Shown here: piece after piece, positions 1 through 4,773 of the stretch | How positions within the stretch are numbered: the stretch's first letter is position 1 | Layout: each line of letters opens with the position of its first letter | Assembly (NCBI GenBank): GCA_030637455.1 | Contig: DAOWGL010000070.1 | Coordinates: 1-7,855, forward strand | Origin: Candidatus Nitrosopumilus sp. | GTDB lineage: Archaea; Thermoproteota; Nitrososphaeria; Nitrososphaerales; Nitrosopumilaceae | DNA: 7,855 nucleotides | Direction: 5' to 3' | The notes under the pieces: generated by a model | What the model was told of the DNA's origin: nothing | Database searches by the model: none | The model's input: the letters and a program-made list of their open reading frames with translations, nothing else | Program-made: the position numbers and the translations under genes

Positions 1-2
1 CG

Positions 3-104
3 TTTCAAATAAAATTCTCAAAACCCACTCCTCTTGAAAACAAAGCATTACTTGAAGAACTTTTTGAGACCTTGGAAAATTTACAAAAATCTGAATTACT
101 TTAG
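3..104 (+). CDS. C-terminal end of an unidentified protein (5' partial)
   Basis: Frame 3 is open from the left edge of the window to a TAG stop at 102-104, while the other two plus frames meet stops within about 40 bases. The 33 visible residues begin FQIKFSKPTPLENKALLEEL and continue as a charged, leucine-rich, probably helical tail rich in Glu and Lys. Codon use (AAA, GAA, TTA) matches the neighbouring genes. The gene converges on the minus-strand gene whose stop lies at 116-118, leaving only 11 bases between the two. Too little is visible to name a family. It could be a chance open frame, but the helical, archaeal-looking composition and the position facing a convergent gene end favour a real C-terminus. 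Confidence 0.6.
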   Translation, partial: FQIKFSKPTPLENKALLEELFETLENLQKSELL

Positions 105-107
105 TAT

Positions 108-114
108 AAAAAAA
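108..114 (-). terminator. U-tract terminator candidate
   Basis: Directly after the TAG stop of the minus-strand gene (116-118), the minus strand reads A then seven T (plus-strand A run 108-114). Short U-tracts without a hairpin are enough for intrinsic termination by archaeal RNA polymerase. This fits the 3' end of the block that starts at 1359 or earlier, at a convergent gene junction. Confidence 0.4.
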
Positions 115-115
115 T

Positions 116-805
116 CTAAGGTAAATGGTCTTTTTTCCATTTTTCAGCCTTGTTAAAGCAGTTAAACCACTCTACTTCAATTCCATCTGAATCAAATTCA
201 TTCATTTCATTTTTAAATTCTGAATCACATTCGTTTTTCATATTCTCTGAAATCTGAATTACTTTTTGTTTGAGTACTTTATCTGGAGGTGAAAATTTAT
301 CTGCCTCATCAAACTCTATTATTCCTGCTTTAGCTAATTGGAATTCAATTAATCCTAAATTTTCATACTCATATGCTTCTTGAATTTGAGTATCTGATCT
401 TACTTTGGCTAATTCATCTCCAGTTGTAATCCATTTGATGTACTCTACATCACTTTTTAATTGAGTTTCAGATGAGATTTTGAATAATTCAACTGAGCTT
501 TCAAATAATTCTGGGGTGGCTAATTCATCATATTTAGAAATAATACTTTCAAATTTTTCTACATGTTCTTCATAATTTTTAATCAGTTCTTCTTTTGTAA
601 TGTCCCCTTCATCCCATTGTGTTTTTTCAGAATAAAATTTTGTTTGTAATTCTGTTACATCTTGTTGAATTTGAGCAAGCTCATTTCCAAATTGAAATCC
701 TTTCTGTTTGGTTTGCTCTGATGAATAATTATATGCAATAATTCCAACGACGATGATAATCCCTATTACAGCAATGGTGATATTTTGAATTTTATTTTTT
801 TTCAA
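116..805 (-). CDS. Conserved-type hypothetical protein with N-terminal membrane anchor
   Basis: A 229-residue protein I cannot assign to a family. Residues 1-8 are basic (MKKNKIQN), 9-27 form one hydrophobic helix (ITIAVIGIIIVVGIIAY), and the rest is a soluble, acidic, mostly helical domain. It is therefore probably anchored by its N-terminus with the body outside the membrane. No lipobox is visible. Residues 40-125 are rich in Glu, Gln and Lys and may form a helical bundle or coiled coil. Only two cysteines occur (C193 and C216), both near the C-terminus, and they could form a disulfide. The start codon is TTG at 805-803, overlapping the TGA stop of the upstream gene as TTGA; no ATG occurs before the middle of the soluble domain, so translation is probably coupled to the 96-residue gene upstream. 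Function unknown. Confidence 0.8.
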   Translation of the reverse strand: MKKNKIQNITIAVIGIIIVVGIIAYNYSSEQTKQKGFQFGNELAQIQQDVTELQTKFYSEKTQWDEGDITKEELIKNYEEHVEKFESIISKYDELATPELFESSVELFKISSETQLKSDVEYIKWITTGDELAKVRSDTQIQEAYEYENLGLIEFQLAKAGIIEFDEADKFSPPDKVLKQKVIQISENMKNECDSEFKNEMNEFDSDGIEVEWFNCFNKAEKWKKDHLP

Positions 806-1092
806 AGATAATCTACGTAATTTCCTTCTTCGTCTAACTTTAATTCAATTGAAAATTCTGTACCGCTGATAAAAGAGTCATTTCTTGTAGTTCTGACTCT
901 TCCGATAACTAGTTCATATGGCCAAATTTCTACTACGATTGAGCCTACTGTAGCTGTTGGAGTCTCGGTAATTTCCATATCTTCACGTTTCACCCCATGT
1001 CTTTCAAGCATGTGTATGGCGTGATCTAATAATGGCTCTGGATTATTGTAATTTAGTACCCAAACTTTTCCTTCATAATCAATTTTTTGCAA
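802..1092 (-). CDS. Small soluble hypothetical protein (96 aa)
   Basis: This 96-residue protein has no signal peptide or TM segment and alternates beta-like and charged stretches (KVWVLNYNN, GSIVVEIWPYELVIGRV, EFSIELKLDEEGNYVDYL), suggesting a compact alpha/beta fold. I do not recognise the family. The only usable start is TTG at 1092-1090: the in-frame upstream codons reach a TAG at 1107-1105 without any ATG or GTG, and the first internal Met lies in MLERHG. Two signals could serve the TTG. A TATA-like TTATATGA (about 1122-1115) is centred 26 nt upstream, and AGGA sits 10 nt upstream. The stop overlaps the TTG start of the following membrane-protein gene, so the two are very likely co-expressed. 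The upstream RAM-domain gene ends 33 nt earlier on the same strand. Confidence 0.8.
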   Translation of the reverse strand: MQKIDYEGKVWVLNYNNPEPLLDHAIHMLERHGVKREDMEITETPTATVGSIVVEIWPYELVIGRVRTTRNDSFISGTEFSIELKLDEEGNYVDYL

Positions 1093-1110
1093 TTTGAAAC
1101 AATCCTAAAT

Positions 1111-1123
1111 TTACTCATATAAC
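1111..1123 (-). promoter_or_regulatory. TATA-like element before the TTG-initiated 96-aa gene
   Basis: On the minus strand the sequence reads GTTATATGAGTAA, centred about 26 nt upstream of the TTG at 1092. This is the spacing expected for a leaderless archaeal transcript. The element overlaps the end of the RAM-domain gene, so it may be an internal promoter, or a chance AT-rich match inside an operon. Confidence 0.3.
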
Positions 1124-1125
1124 AA

Positions 1126-1359
1126 TTATTCGGGAACTATGACATTTAGGGTCATTGTACTAACAACTCTGGAGAGTTTCCTAATAGTTGCAATCATCTT
1201 TTCAAATTCCTCTTGATTGCCAGTTTGAATTTCTGCAATCACATCATATGCACCAAAAGTAAGGTATGCGTTACTAATGTCCTGCATTTGTTTTAATTCA
1301 TCTACGATGTATTCTTCTGCTCCTAAATCACAATTTAATAAAATGAATCCTTTGTGCAT
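1126..1359 (-). CDS. Stand-alone Lrp/AsnC ligand-binding (RAM) domain protein
   Basis: The 77-residue protein matches the C-terminal regulatory domain of Lrp/AsnC transcription factors (AsnC_trans_reg/RAM), with its beta-alpha-beta-beta-alpha-beta order: MHKGFILLNC strand, EEYIVDELKQM helix, SNAYLTFGAYDVIAEIQ hairpin containing the characteristic G-x-Y/F-D motif, EEFEKMIATIRKL helix, and the STMTLNVIVPE strand. The N-terminal winged-helix DNA-binding domain is absent, so the protein cannot be a classic regulator by itself. Stand-alone RAM proteins are common in archaea, form dimers or octamers, and are thought to bind amino acids or partner with full-length Lrp proteins. The start is ATG at 1359, about 50 nt downstream of the helicase stop. 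The minus strand has a weak TATA-like ACTTAAAGA at 1400-1392, which would give a leader of about 10 nt. It may be transcribed with the helicase or from this promoter. Confidence 0.88.
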   Translation of the reverse strand: MHKGFILLNCDLGAEEYIVDELKQMQDISNAYLTFGAYDVIAEIQTGNQEEFEKMIATIRKLSRVVSTMTLNVIVPE

Positions 1360-1409
1360 TGGTTTATCTTAAATCAATTACGTATCTCGAGTCTTTAAGT
1401 TTTACAGTA

Positions 1410-2726
1410 TTACCATCTACTACGTCCGCCGTAGCTATTCTTGTTTCCATCTTTATCGCTTCTTCTTCTACTACCTCTATCGTCCCTTGTATTTCCCCCT
1501 CCTCTTGAACCTCCATATCCGCCAGAACGTCCGCCTCTAGAATAATTAGATCTGGATTGTCCTCCGTATCTTCTTGATGGTGTTTGTCTTTTTAGTGGGT
1601 CTGGAATCGAGATTTGAATTCCCATTTCTTTATTTAAATCAGTAATTGGAACTTTGATTTGTCGTTTGACTAGATTCCAATCACCCACTGATGAATATGA
1701 TACAAATGTAATTGCTCTTCCTTTTGCACCAGCTCTTGCAGTTCTTCCAATTCTATGAAAATATGCCATCTCTTGATTTGGTACATCATAATTTACTACT
1801 AGTTCTACTCTTGGAACATCAATTCCTCTTGAAGCCACATCTGTTGCAACAAGAATGTCTGCTTTACCGCTTCTGAATTTACCCATGGATTGTTCTCTTC
1901 TATGCTGTGACATGTCTCCCTCAATAGCTACTGCATTGTATTTTTCTTGATGGAGGAATTTTGCAACATCTCTGGTTCTATATTTTGTTGAACAAAATAC
2001 GATGATTTGTCCTTTAATTGGTTTTATGAAATCAATTAGATACTTGAATTTGTCACGGTCTTTAATTACCAAATATGATTGGTCTATTCCTTCTCCACTA
2101 AGATCATCTGCATCTAGTAAGAATTGTTTTGGATTATTCAAATATTCTTCTGATAATCTTAAAATCTCAGTTGGCATTGTTGCTGAAAATAATGACATTA
2201 CTCTTTCTTCAGGAGCTAAATCTAAAATGAATGAAATATCATCCACAAATCCCATATCTAACATGGTATCTGCTTCATCAAGAACAATGTGAGAAATATC
2301 TCTTAGTTCGATTGATCCTCTTTTGAGATGGTCAATTAGTCTACCTGGGGTGGCTACTACAATTTCAACACCTCTGTGAAGTGCATCTAATTGAATTCCC
2401 ATTCCTTGTCCTCCGTAGACAGTTGCAGTTCTAATTCCTGTATGTTTTCCAAATTTTTTGATTTCCTCATTGATTTGCATGGCTAATTCCCTTGTTGGTG
2501 CCATGATCAAACCTTGAATTCCTTGTTTAGGTTGAATTTTTTCTAACATTGCTAATGCAAATGCTGCCGTTTTTCCGGAACCTCTATGTGCTTGTCCTAC
2601 GACATCTCTGCCTGATAGTAAAACTGGAATTACTGCTTCTTGAATTGGAAATGCTTCTTCGAAACCTTGATCAGTAATTCCTTTCAGCACATCGTCGCTT
2701 AACTGTAAATCTTGAAATTTTGTCAT
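1410..2726 (-). CDS. DEAD-box ATP-dependent RNA helicase with RGG tail
   Basis: This 438-residue protein has the full superfamily 2 DEAD-box core, so it should unwind RNA duplexes using ATP; likely roles are ribosome assembly, mRNA decay or cold adaptation. Motifs in order: FxDL start (F4) and Q-motif Gln (PIQ, 27-29), motif I AHRGSGKT (46-53), Ia PTRELA (77-82), GG (105-106), Ib TPGRL (126-130), II DEAD (150-153), III SAT (181-183), IV IIVFCST (241-247), V ATDVASRGID (294-303), VI HRIGRTAR (324-331). Residues 384-438 form a basic Gly/Arg/Ser-rich disordered tail with RGG boxes near 397 and 408, typical of RNA-binding tails. One oddity is that motif I carries Arg48 where the family normally has Thr (AxTGxGKT). 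The start is ATG at 2726, preceded by a structured leader (2744-2779) with its own TATA-like box, which suggests autoregulation or temperature control. It is DeaD/CshA-like; I give no gene symbol because archaeal paralogues are hard to separate. Confidence 0.96.
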   Translation of the reverse strand: MTKFQDLQLSDDVLKGITDQGFEEAFPIQEAVIPVLLSGRDVVGQAHRGSGKTAAFALAMLEKIQPKQGIQGLIMAPTRELAMQINEEIKKFGKHTGIRTATVYGGQGMGIQLDALHRGVEIVVATPGRLIDHLKRGSIELRDISHIVLDEADTMLDMGFVDDISFILDLAPEERVMSLFSATMPTEILRLSEEYLNNPKQFLLDADDLSGEGIDQSYLVIKDRDKFKYLIDFIKPIKGQIIVFCSTKYRTRDVAKFLHQEKYNAVAIEGDMSQHRREQSMGKFRSGKADILVATDVASRGIDVPRVELVVNYDVPNQEMAYFHRIGRTARAGAKGRAITFVSYSSVGDWNLVKRQIKVPITDLNKEMGIQISIPDPLKRQTPSRRYGGQSRSNYSRGGRSGGYGGSRGGGNTRDDRGSRRRSDKDGNKNSYGGRSRW

Positions 2727-2743
2727 TTTGTTTTTTTCTCTTT

Positions 2744-2779
2744 GGCAATGACGAAAAAGCTCATTGCCTACTCGTCATT
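2744..2779 (-). promoter_or_regulatory. Structured 5' leader of the helicase gene: two alternative hairpins
   Basis: Read on the minus strand, the leader contains AATGACGA (2779-2772), GGCAATGA (2768-2761) and an overlapping 3' arm holding TCGTCATT (2754-2747) and TCATTGCC (2751-2744). GGCAATGA pairs perfectly with TCATTGCC (8 bp, 9-nt loop GCTTTTTCG). AATGACGA pairs perfectly with TCGTCATT (8 bp, 17-nt loop). Both stems use the same 3' bases (2747-2751), so they exclude each other. The structure ends 17 nt before the ATG at 2726, separated by an A-rich single-stranded stretch. No U-tract follows on this strand, so it does not look like a terminator for the DsbA-like gene. Its place in the mRNA leader suggests translational or stability control. 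The helices are seen in the sequence; the function is inferred. Confidence 0.55.
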
Positions 2780-2807
2780 ATTCTGATGCTTGATGCCGAT
2801 TCTGGTC

Positions 2808-2815
2808 TAATAAAC
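2808..2815 (-). promoter_or_regulatory. TATA-like box for the helicase gene
   Basis: The minus strand reads GTTTATTA at 2815-2808. Transcription starting about 27 nt further on, near 2784, would put the whole hairpin region (2779-2744) in a leader of about 58 nt. This is longer than the near-zero leaders inferred for other genes here, and supports a deliberate 5' UTR. Confidence 0.4.
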
Positions 2816-2827
2816 GCTTGTTATTTT

Positions 2828-3634
2828 TTATGAATTTAATTGAGCATCAATTACTTTTTTGAAGCTCTCAAATGGTTGGGCTCCTTTTAATTCAACAAAT
2901 CCAATTTGATCATTTCCTACAAAGAATCCTGGTGTACCTGTAACTCCGTATTCTTTTCCATCATCAAGATCTTTTTTGATTTCTGAAATGTGTTTTCCAC
3001 TAGTTAAACACGAATCAAATATTTCCTGATCTAATTGCATATCTGATGCATATTGGCTGAATAAAGATAATGCCTCTGTAGTTTCAAGTTTGTTCCACTC
3101 ACTTTGTTTTTCAAATAATGTATCATGCATTTCTCTAAACTTGTTTTGATCATTTGCACATTCAGCCGCTACTGATGCAGGTAATGCATTTGGATGAATA
3201 CTTTGAATTGGGAAATCTCTGAAAACTAATTTCACTTTGCCTTGTTCTATGTATTCTTCTAGAATTGATGGTAATGTCTGAGTATGGAATCTTGCACAAA
3301 ATGGACACTGAAAGTCTGAAAATTCAACAATGGTGATTGGCGCATCGGGATTTCCTATAATGGGATCATTGTCGATTGAAATTTTTACTGGTTCTGCTGC
3401 TTGTTTAGTAGGTAATTGGTTTTGTAATAGTTTTAGCTCTAGTTTTGCTATTGCCTCATCAAGATCTTCTACTGAAATCTGGTTTGAATTTAGATTTGAT
3501 GTATATGAACCTGCAAAGAATGCTGTAACTCCAACTAGAATTATTATTCCTATGAGTAATCCATTAAATGTGGATTTTTTTACAGAAATTTTTTCATTAT
3601 TATTTTGATTTATTTCTGAATCATCTAAACTCAT
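2828..3634 (-). CDS. Membrane-anchored DsbA-like thiol:disulfide oxidoreductase
   Basis: A 268-residue protein: cytoplasmic N-terminus, one TM helix at about 24-42 (NGLLIGIIILVGVTAFFAG), a short linker, then a DsbA/thioredoxin_4-type domain from about residue 84. The active site is CPFC (110-113) in the context EFSDFQCPFCARFH, and the cis-proline loop is VTGTPGFFV (Pro235). PDAPITIVEFSDF upstream and the helical insert between them are typical of the family. C159 and C209 may form a second disulfide. It should oxidise or isomerise thiols in exported proteins on the outer face of the membrane. I chose ATG 3634 rather than the TTG at 3676: the protein then starts with a normal charged segment before the TM helix, and a TATA-like TTAAGTATACTA (3664-3653) sits about 25 nt upstream, which would lie inside the longer reading frame. 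A tRNA gene ends about 75 nt upstream; the helicase follows about 100 nt downstream. Confidence 0.93.
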   Translation of the reverse strand: MSLDDSEINQNNNEKISVKKSTFNGLLIGIIILVGVTAFFAGSYTSNLNSNQISVEDLDEAIAKLELKLLQNQLPTKQAAEPVKISIDNDPIIGNPDAPITIVEFSDFQCPFCARFHTQTLPSILEEYIEQGKVKLVFRDFPIQSIHPNALPASVAAECANDQNKFREMHDTLFEKQSEWNKLETTEALSLFSQYASDMQLDQEIFDSCLTSGKHISEIKKDLDDGKEYGVTGTPGFFVGNDQIGFVELKGAQPFESFKKVIDAQLNS

Positions 3635-3652
3635 TTTAATTAAATCTAAATC

Positions 3653-3664
3653 TAGTATACTTAA
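3653..3664 (-). promoter_or_regulatory. TATA box of the DsbA-like gene
   Basis: The minus strand reads TTAAGTATACTA, centred about 25 nt upstream of the ATG at 3634, implying a leaderless mRNA. This placement is the main argument for the 3634 start over the TTG at 3676. Confidence 0.5.
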
Positions 3665-3709
3665 TTGTATTGTCAAATTTTGGATTTAGGATGTTATAGA
3701 AATGAAAAG

Positions 3710-3783
3710 AGCCAATGACGGGATCTGAACCCATGACCTATTGATTACAAATCAATTGCTCTACCAGGCTGAGCTACATTGGC
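3710..3783 (-). tRNA. tRNA-Thr (anticodon UGU)
   Basis: The 74-nt gene folds as a full cloverleaf. The acceptor GCCAATG pairs with CATTGGC. The D arm is GCTC-AGCCTGGTA-GAGC. The anticodon arm is ATTGA-TTTGTAA-TCAAT, with anticodon TGT reading ACA and related Thr codons. The variable loop is AGGTC, and the T arm is ATGGG-TTCAGAT-CCCGT, containing one T-G pair. The discriminator base is U (plus-strand A at 3710) and no CCA is encoded, as is usual in archaea. No intron is present. A TATA box lies at 3810-3816. On the transcribed strand TCTTTTC follows the 3' end and may act as a short U-tract terminator. Confidence 0.97.
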
Positions 3784-3809
3784 ACGAAGTTGAATGAATT
3801 TTTTGAAGG

Positions 3810-3816
3810 TTTAAAG
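3810..3816 (-). promoter_or_regulatory. TATA box of tRNA-Thr
   Basis: The minus strand reads CTTTAAA, preceded by an A/C-rich BRE-like stretch (GTAACA). Its centre is about 30 nt upstream of the mature tRNA 5' end at 3783, placing the start site within a few bases of the tRNA. Confidence 0.55.
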
Positions 3817-3875
3817 TGTTACCTGCGGTTAATTTGAAAATGATTTTATTCTAAAACTATCCAATTCACCGTCAG

Positions 3876-3885
3876 TTTATAATAA
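3876..3885 (+). promoter_or_regulatory. TATA box of the two-TM small protein gene
   Basis: TTTATAATAA is centred 26-27 nt upstream of the ATG at 3907, predicting a leaderless mRNA. This spacing selects 3907 over the TTG at 3895 as the start. Confidence 0.55.
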
Positions 3886-3906
3886 TGCCCTATTTTGATA
3901 CCTGAT

Positions 3907-4137
3907 ATGAGATTCATCGAACCTACTAGAGTTAAATTTTTGATGATAATGTTTTTTGCAACTGGTATACTTGGTATAATTATCGGATTATCTGGTTTTA
4001 CTCCTCCTTCATTTAAGATGATGATTACTTTCATGGGTGTGATAAATATTGGATTGGGGGCATTTTTCACATTTATCTATCTGACTCAGACTCGAAAAGA
4101 TCCTGATAAACGAAAGAAGAAAAGAAAAACTGATTAG
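3907..4137 (+). CDS. Small two-TM membrane protein of unknown function
   Basis: A 76-residue protein with two hydrophobic helices, about 9-29 (VKFLMIMFFATGILGIIIGL) and about 37-60 (KMMITFMGVINIGLGAFFTF). They are joined by a short Gly/Pro turn (SGFTPPS), and a strongly basic C-terminal tail of about 15 residues follows (TRKDPDKRKKKRKTD). By the positive-inside rule the tail, and hence both termini, should be cytoplasmic. I do not recognise a family. The frame extends four codons upstream to a TTG at 3895, but the ATG at 3907 fits both usual initiation and the TATA box spacing. It stands alone between the divergent tRNA and the decarboxylase gene, which starts 72 nt downstream with its own promoter. 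T-rich stretches at 4141-4155 could end its transcript. Confidence 0.72.
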   Translation: MRFIEPTRVKFLMIMFFATGILGIIIGLSGFTPPSFKMMITFMGVINIGLGAFFTFIYLTQTRKDPDKRKKKRKTD

Positions 4138-4188
4138 ACCTTTTAACAACTTTTTAAAATTATTTCATGGATTTTGATTCAATTAAAG

Positions 4189-4196
4189 TATAAATA
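4189..4196 (+). promoter_or_regulatory. TATA box of the arginine decarboxylase gene
   Basis: TATAAATA is the best TATA match in the window. Its centre is only 17-18 nt upstream of the ATG at 4210 but about 29 nt upstream of the in-frame ATG at 4222, so it points to 4222 as the first codon that a transcript from here would contain whole. Confidence 0.6.
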
Positions 4197-4209
4197 ATAA
4201 CTCTCTATC

Positions 4210-4773
4210 ATGAATTCAGAAATGCTAGATCTTGTTGCTAAAAATTTGTTTCTTACAAAAGGTAAGGGCGTTCACGAAGACAGATTAACCAGTTTTGAAT
4301 ATGCCCTTAGAGATGCAGGTATTGCTGGAACCAACCTTGTGTTGATTTCAAGTATTTTTCCTCCACAAGCAAAATTAATTTCCAGAAAAGAAGGGTTGAA
4401 AAAAATTTCGCCTGGACAAATTCTATTTACAATATATTCTAAAAATCAAACAAACGAACCACATAGAGTATGTGCTTCATCTGTAGGTCTTGCACAACCA
4501 AAGGACAAATCCAGATATGGGTATCTTTCTGAATACGAATCTTTTGGACAAAATGAAACCCAAGCAGGCGATTATGCTGAGGATATTGCAGCACAAATGC
4601 TTGCATCTTCCTTGGGAATTCCTTTTGATGCTGATAAAGCATGGAATGAAAAGAGACAACAATGGTTAATTTCTGGTGAAATTTACAAAACTCATAATAT
4701 TACTCAAACGACTAAAGGTGACAAAGATGGAAAGTGGACCACTGTTTTTGCAGCAGCCGTTCTTTTACTCTAA
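4210..4773 (+). CDS. Pyruvoyl-dependent arginine decarboxylase (PvlArgDC)
   Basis: The 187-residue protein matches the archaeal pyruvoyl-dependent arginine decarboxylase family, about 160-190 residues long. The enzyme converts L-arginine to agmatine and CO2, the first step of archaeal polyamine synthesis; agmatine is also used to modify the tRNA-Ile wobble base in archaea. The self-cleavage site is visible in NLVLISSIFPP: cleavage between S47 and S48 should give a small beta chain and an alpha chain whose N-terminal Ser48 becomes the pyruvoyl cofactor. Other family features are the FEYALRDAGI helix, SEYESFG (acidic residues 108-110, a probable site of the catalytic Glu), and the C-terminal KWTTVFAAAVLLL strand. 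The start could be ATG 4210 or ATG 4222 (MLDLVAKN...), and TATA spacing favours the latter. The stop codon directly abuts that of the convergent gene at 4774. It is cytoplasmic; no other polyamine gene is visible nearby. Confidence 0.93.
   Translation: MNSEMLDLVAKNLFLTKGKGVHEDRLTSFEYALRDAGIAGTNLVLISSIFPPQAKLISRKEGLKKISPGQILFTIYSKNQTNEPHRVCASSVGLAQPKDKSRYGYLSEYESFGQNETQAGDYAEDIAAQMLASSLGIPFDADKAWNEKRQQWLISGEIYKTHNITQTTKGDKDGKWTTVFAAAVLLL

Noticed and set aside
1413..1580. Repetitive Gly/Arg/Ser codons as a DNA repeat or low-complexity element
   Set aside because: The repetition follows from the RGG-rich tail of the helicase and stays in frame to the stop codon.
2744..2768. Hairpin as a transcription terminator of the DsbA-like gene
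   Set aside because: The minus strand after the hairpin is A-rich, with no U-tract, and archaeal termination does not depend on hairpins. A leader role for the helicase fits better, though it is not proven.
3635..3676. TTG start at 3676 giving the DsbA-like protein 14 extra N-terminal residues
   Set aside because: The extension would place a good TATA-like box inside the coding region, and the ATG at 3634 gives a normal N-terminus before the TM helix.
3895..3906. TTG start at 3895 for the two-TM protein
   Set aside because: ATG 3907 is only four codons later and matches the TATA box spacing for a leaderless transcript.
3846..4070. Minus-strand ORF opposite the two-TM protein
   Set aside because: It overlaps the plus-strand gene over its length, has no promoter-like sequence of its own, and reads as an antisense shadow.
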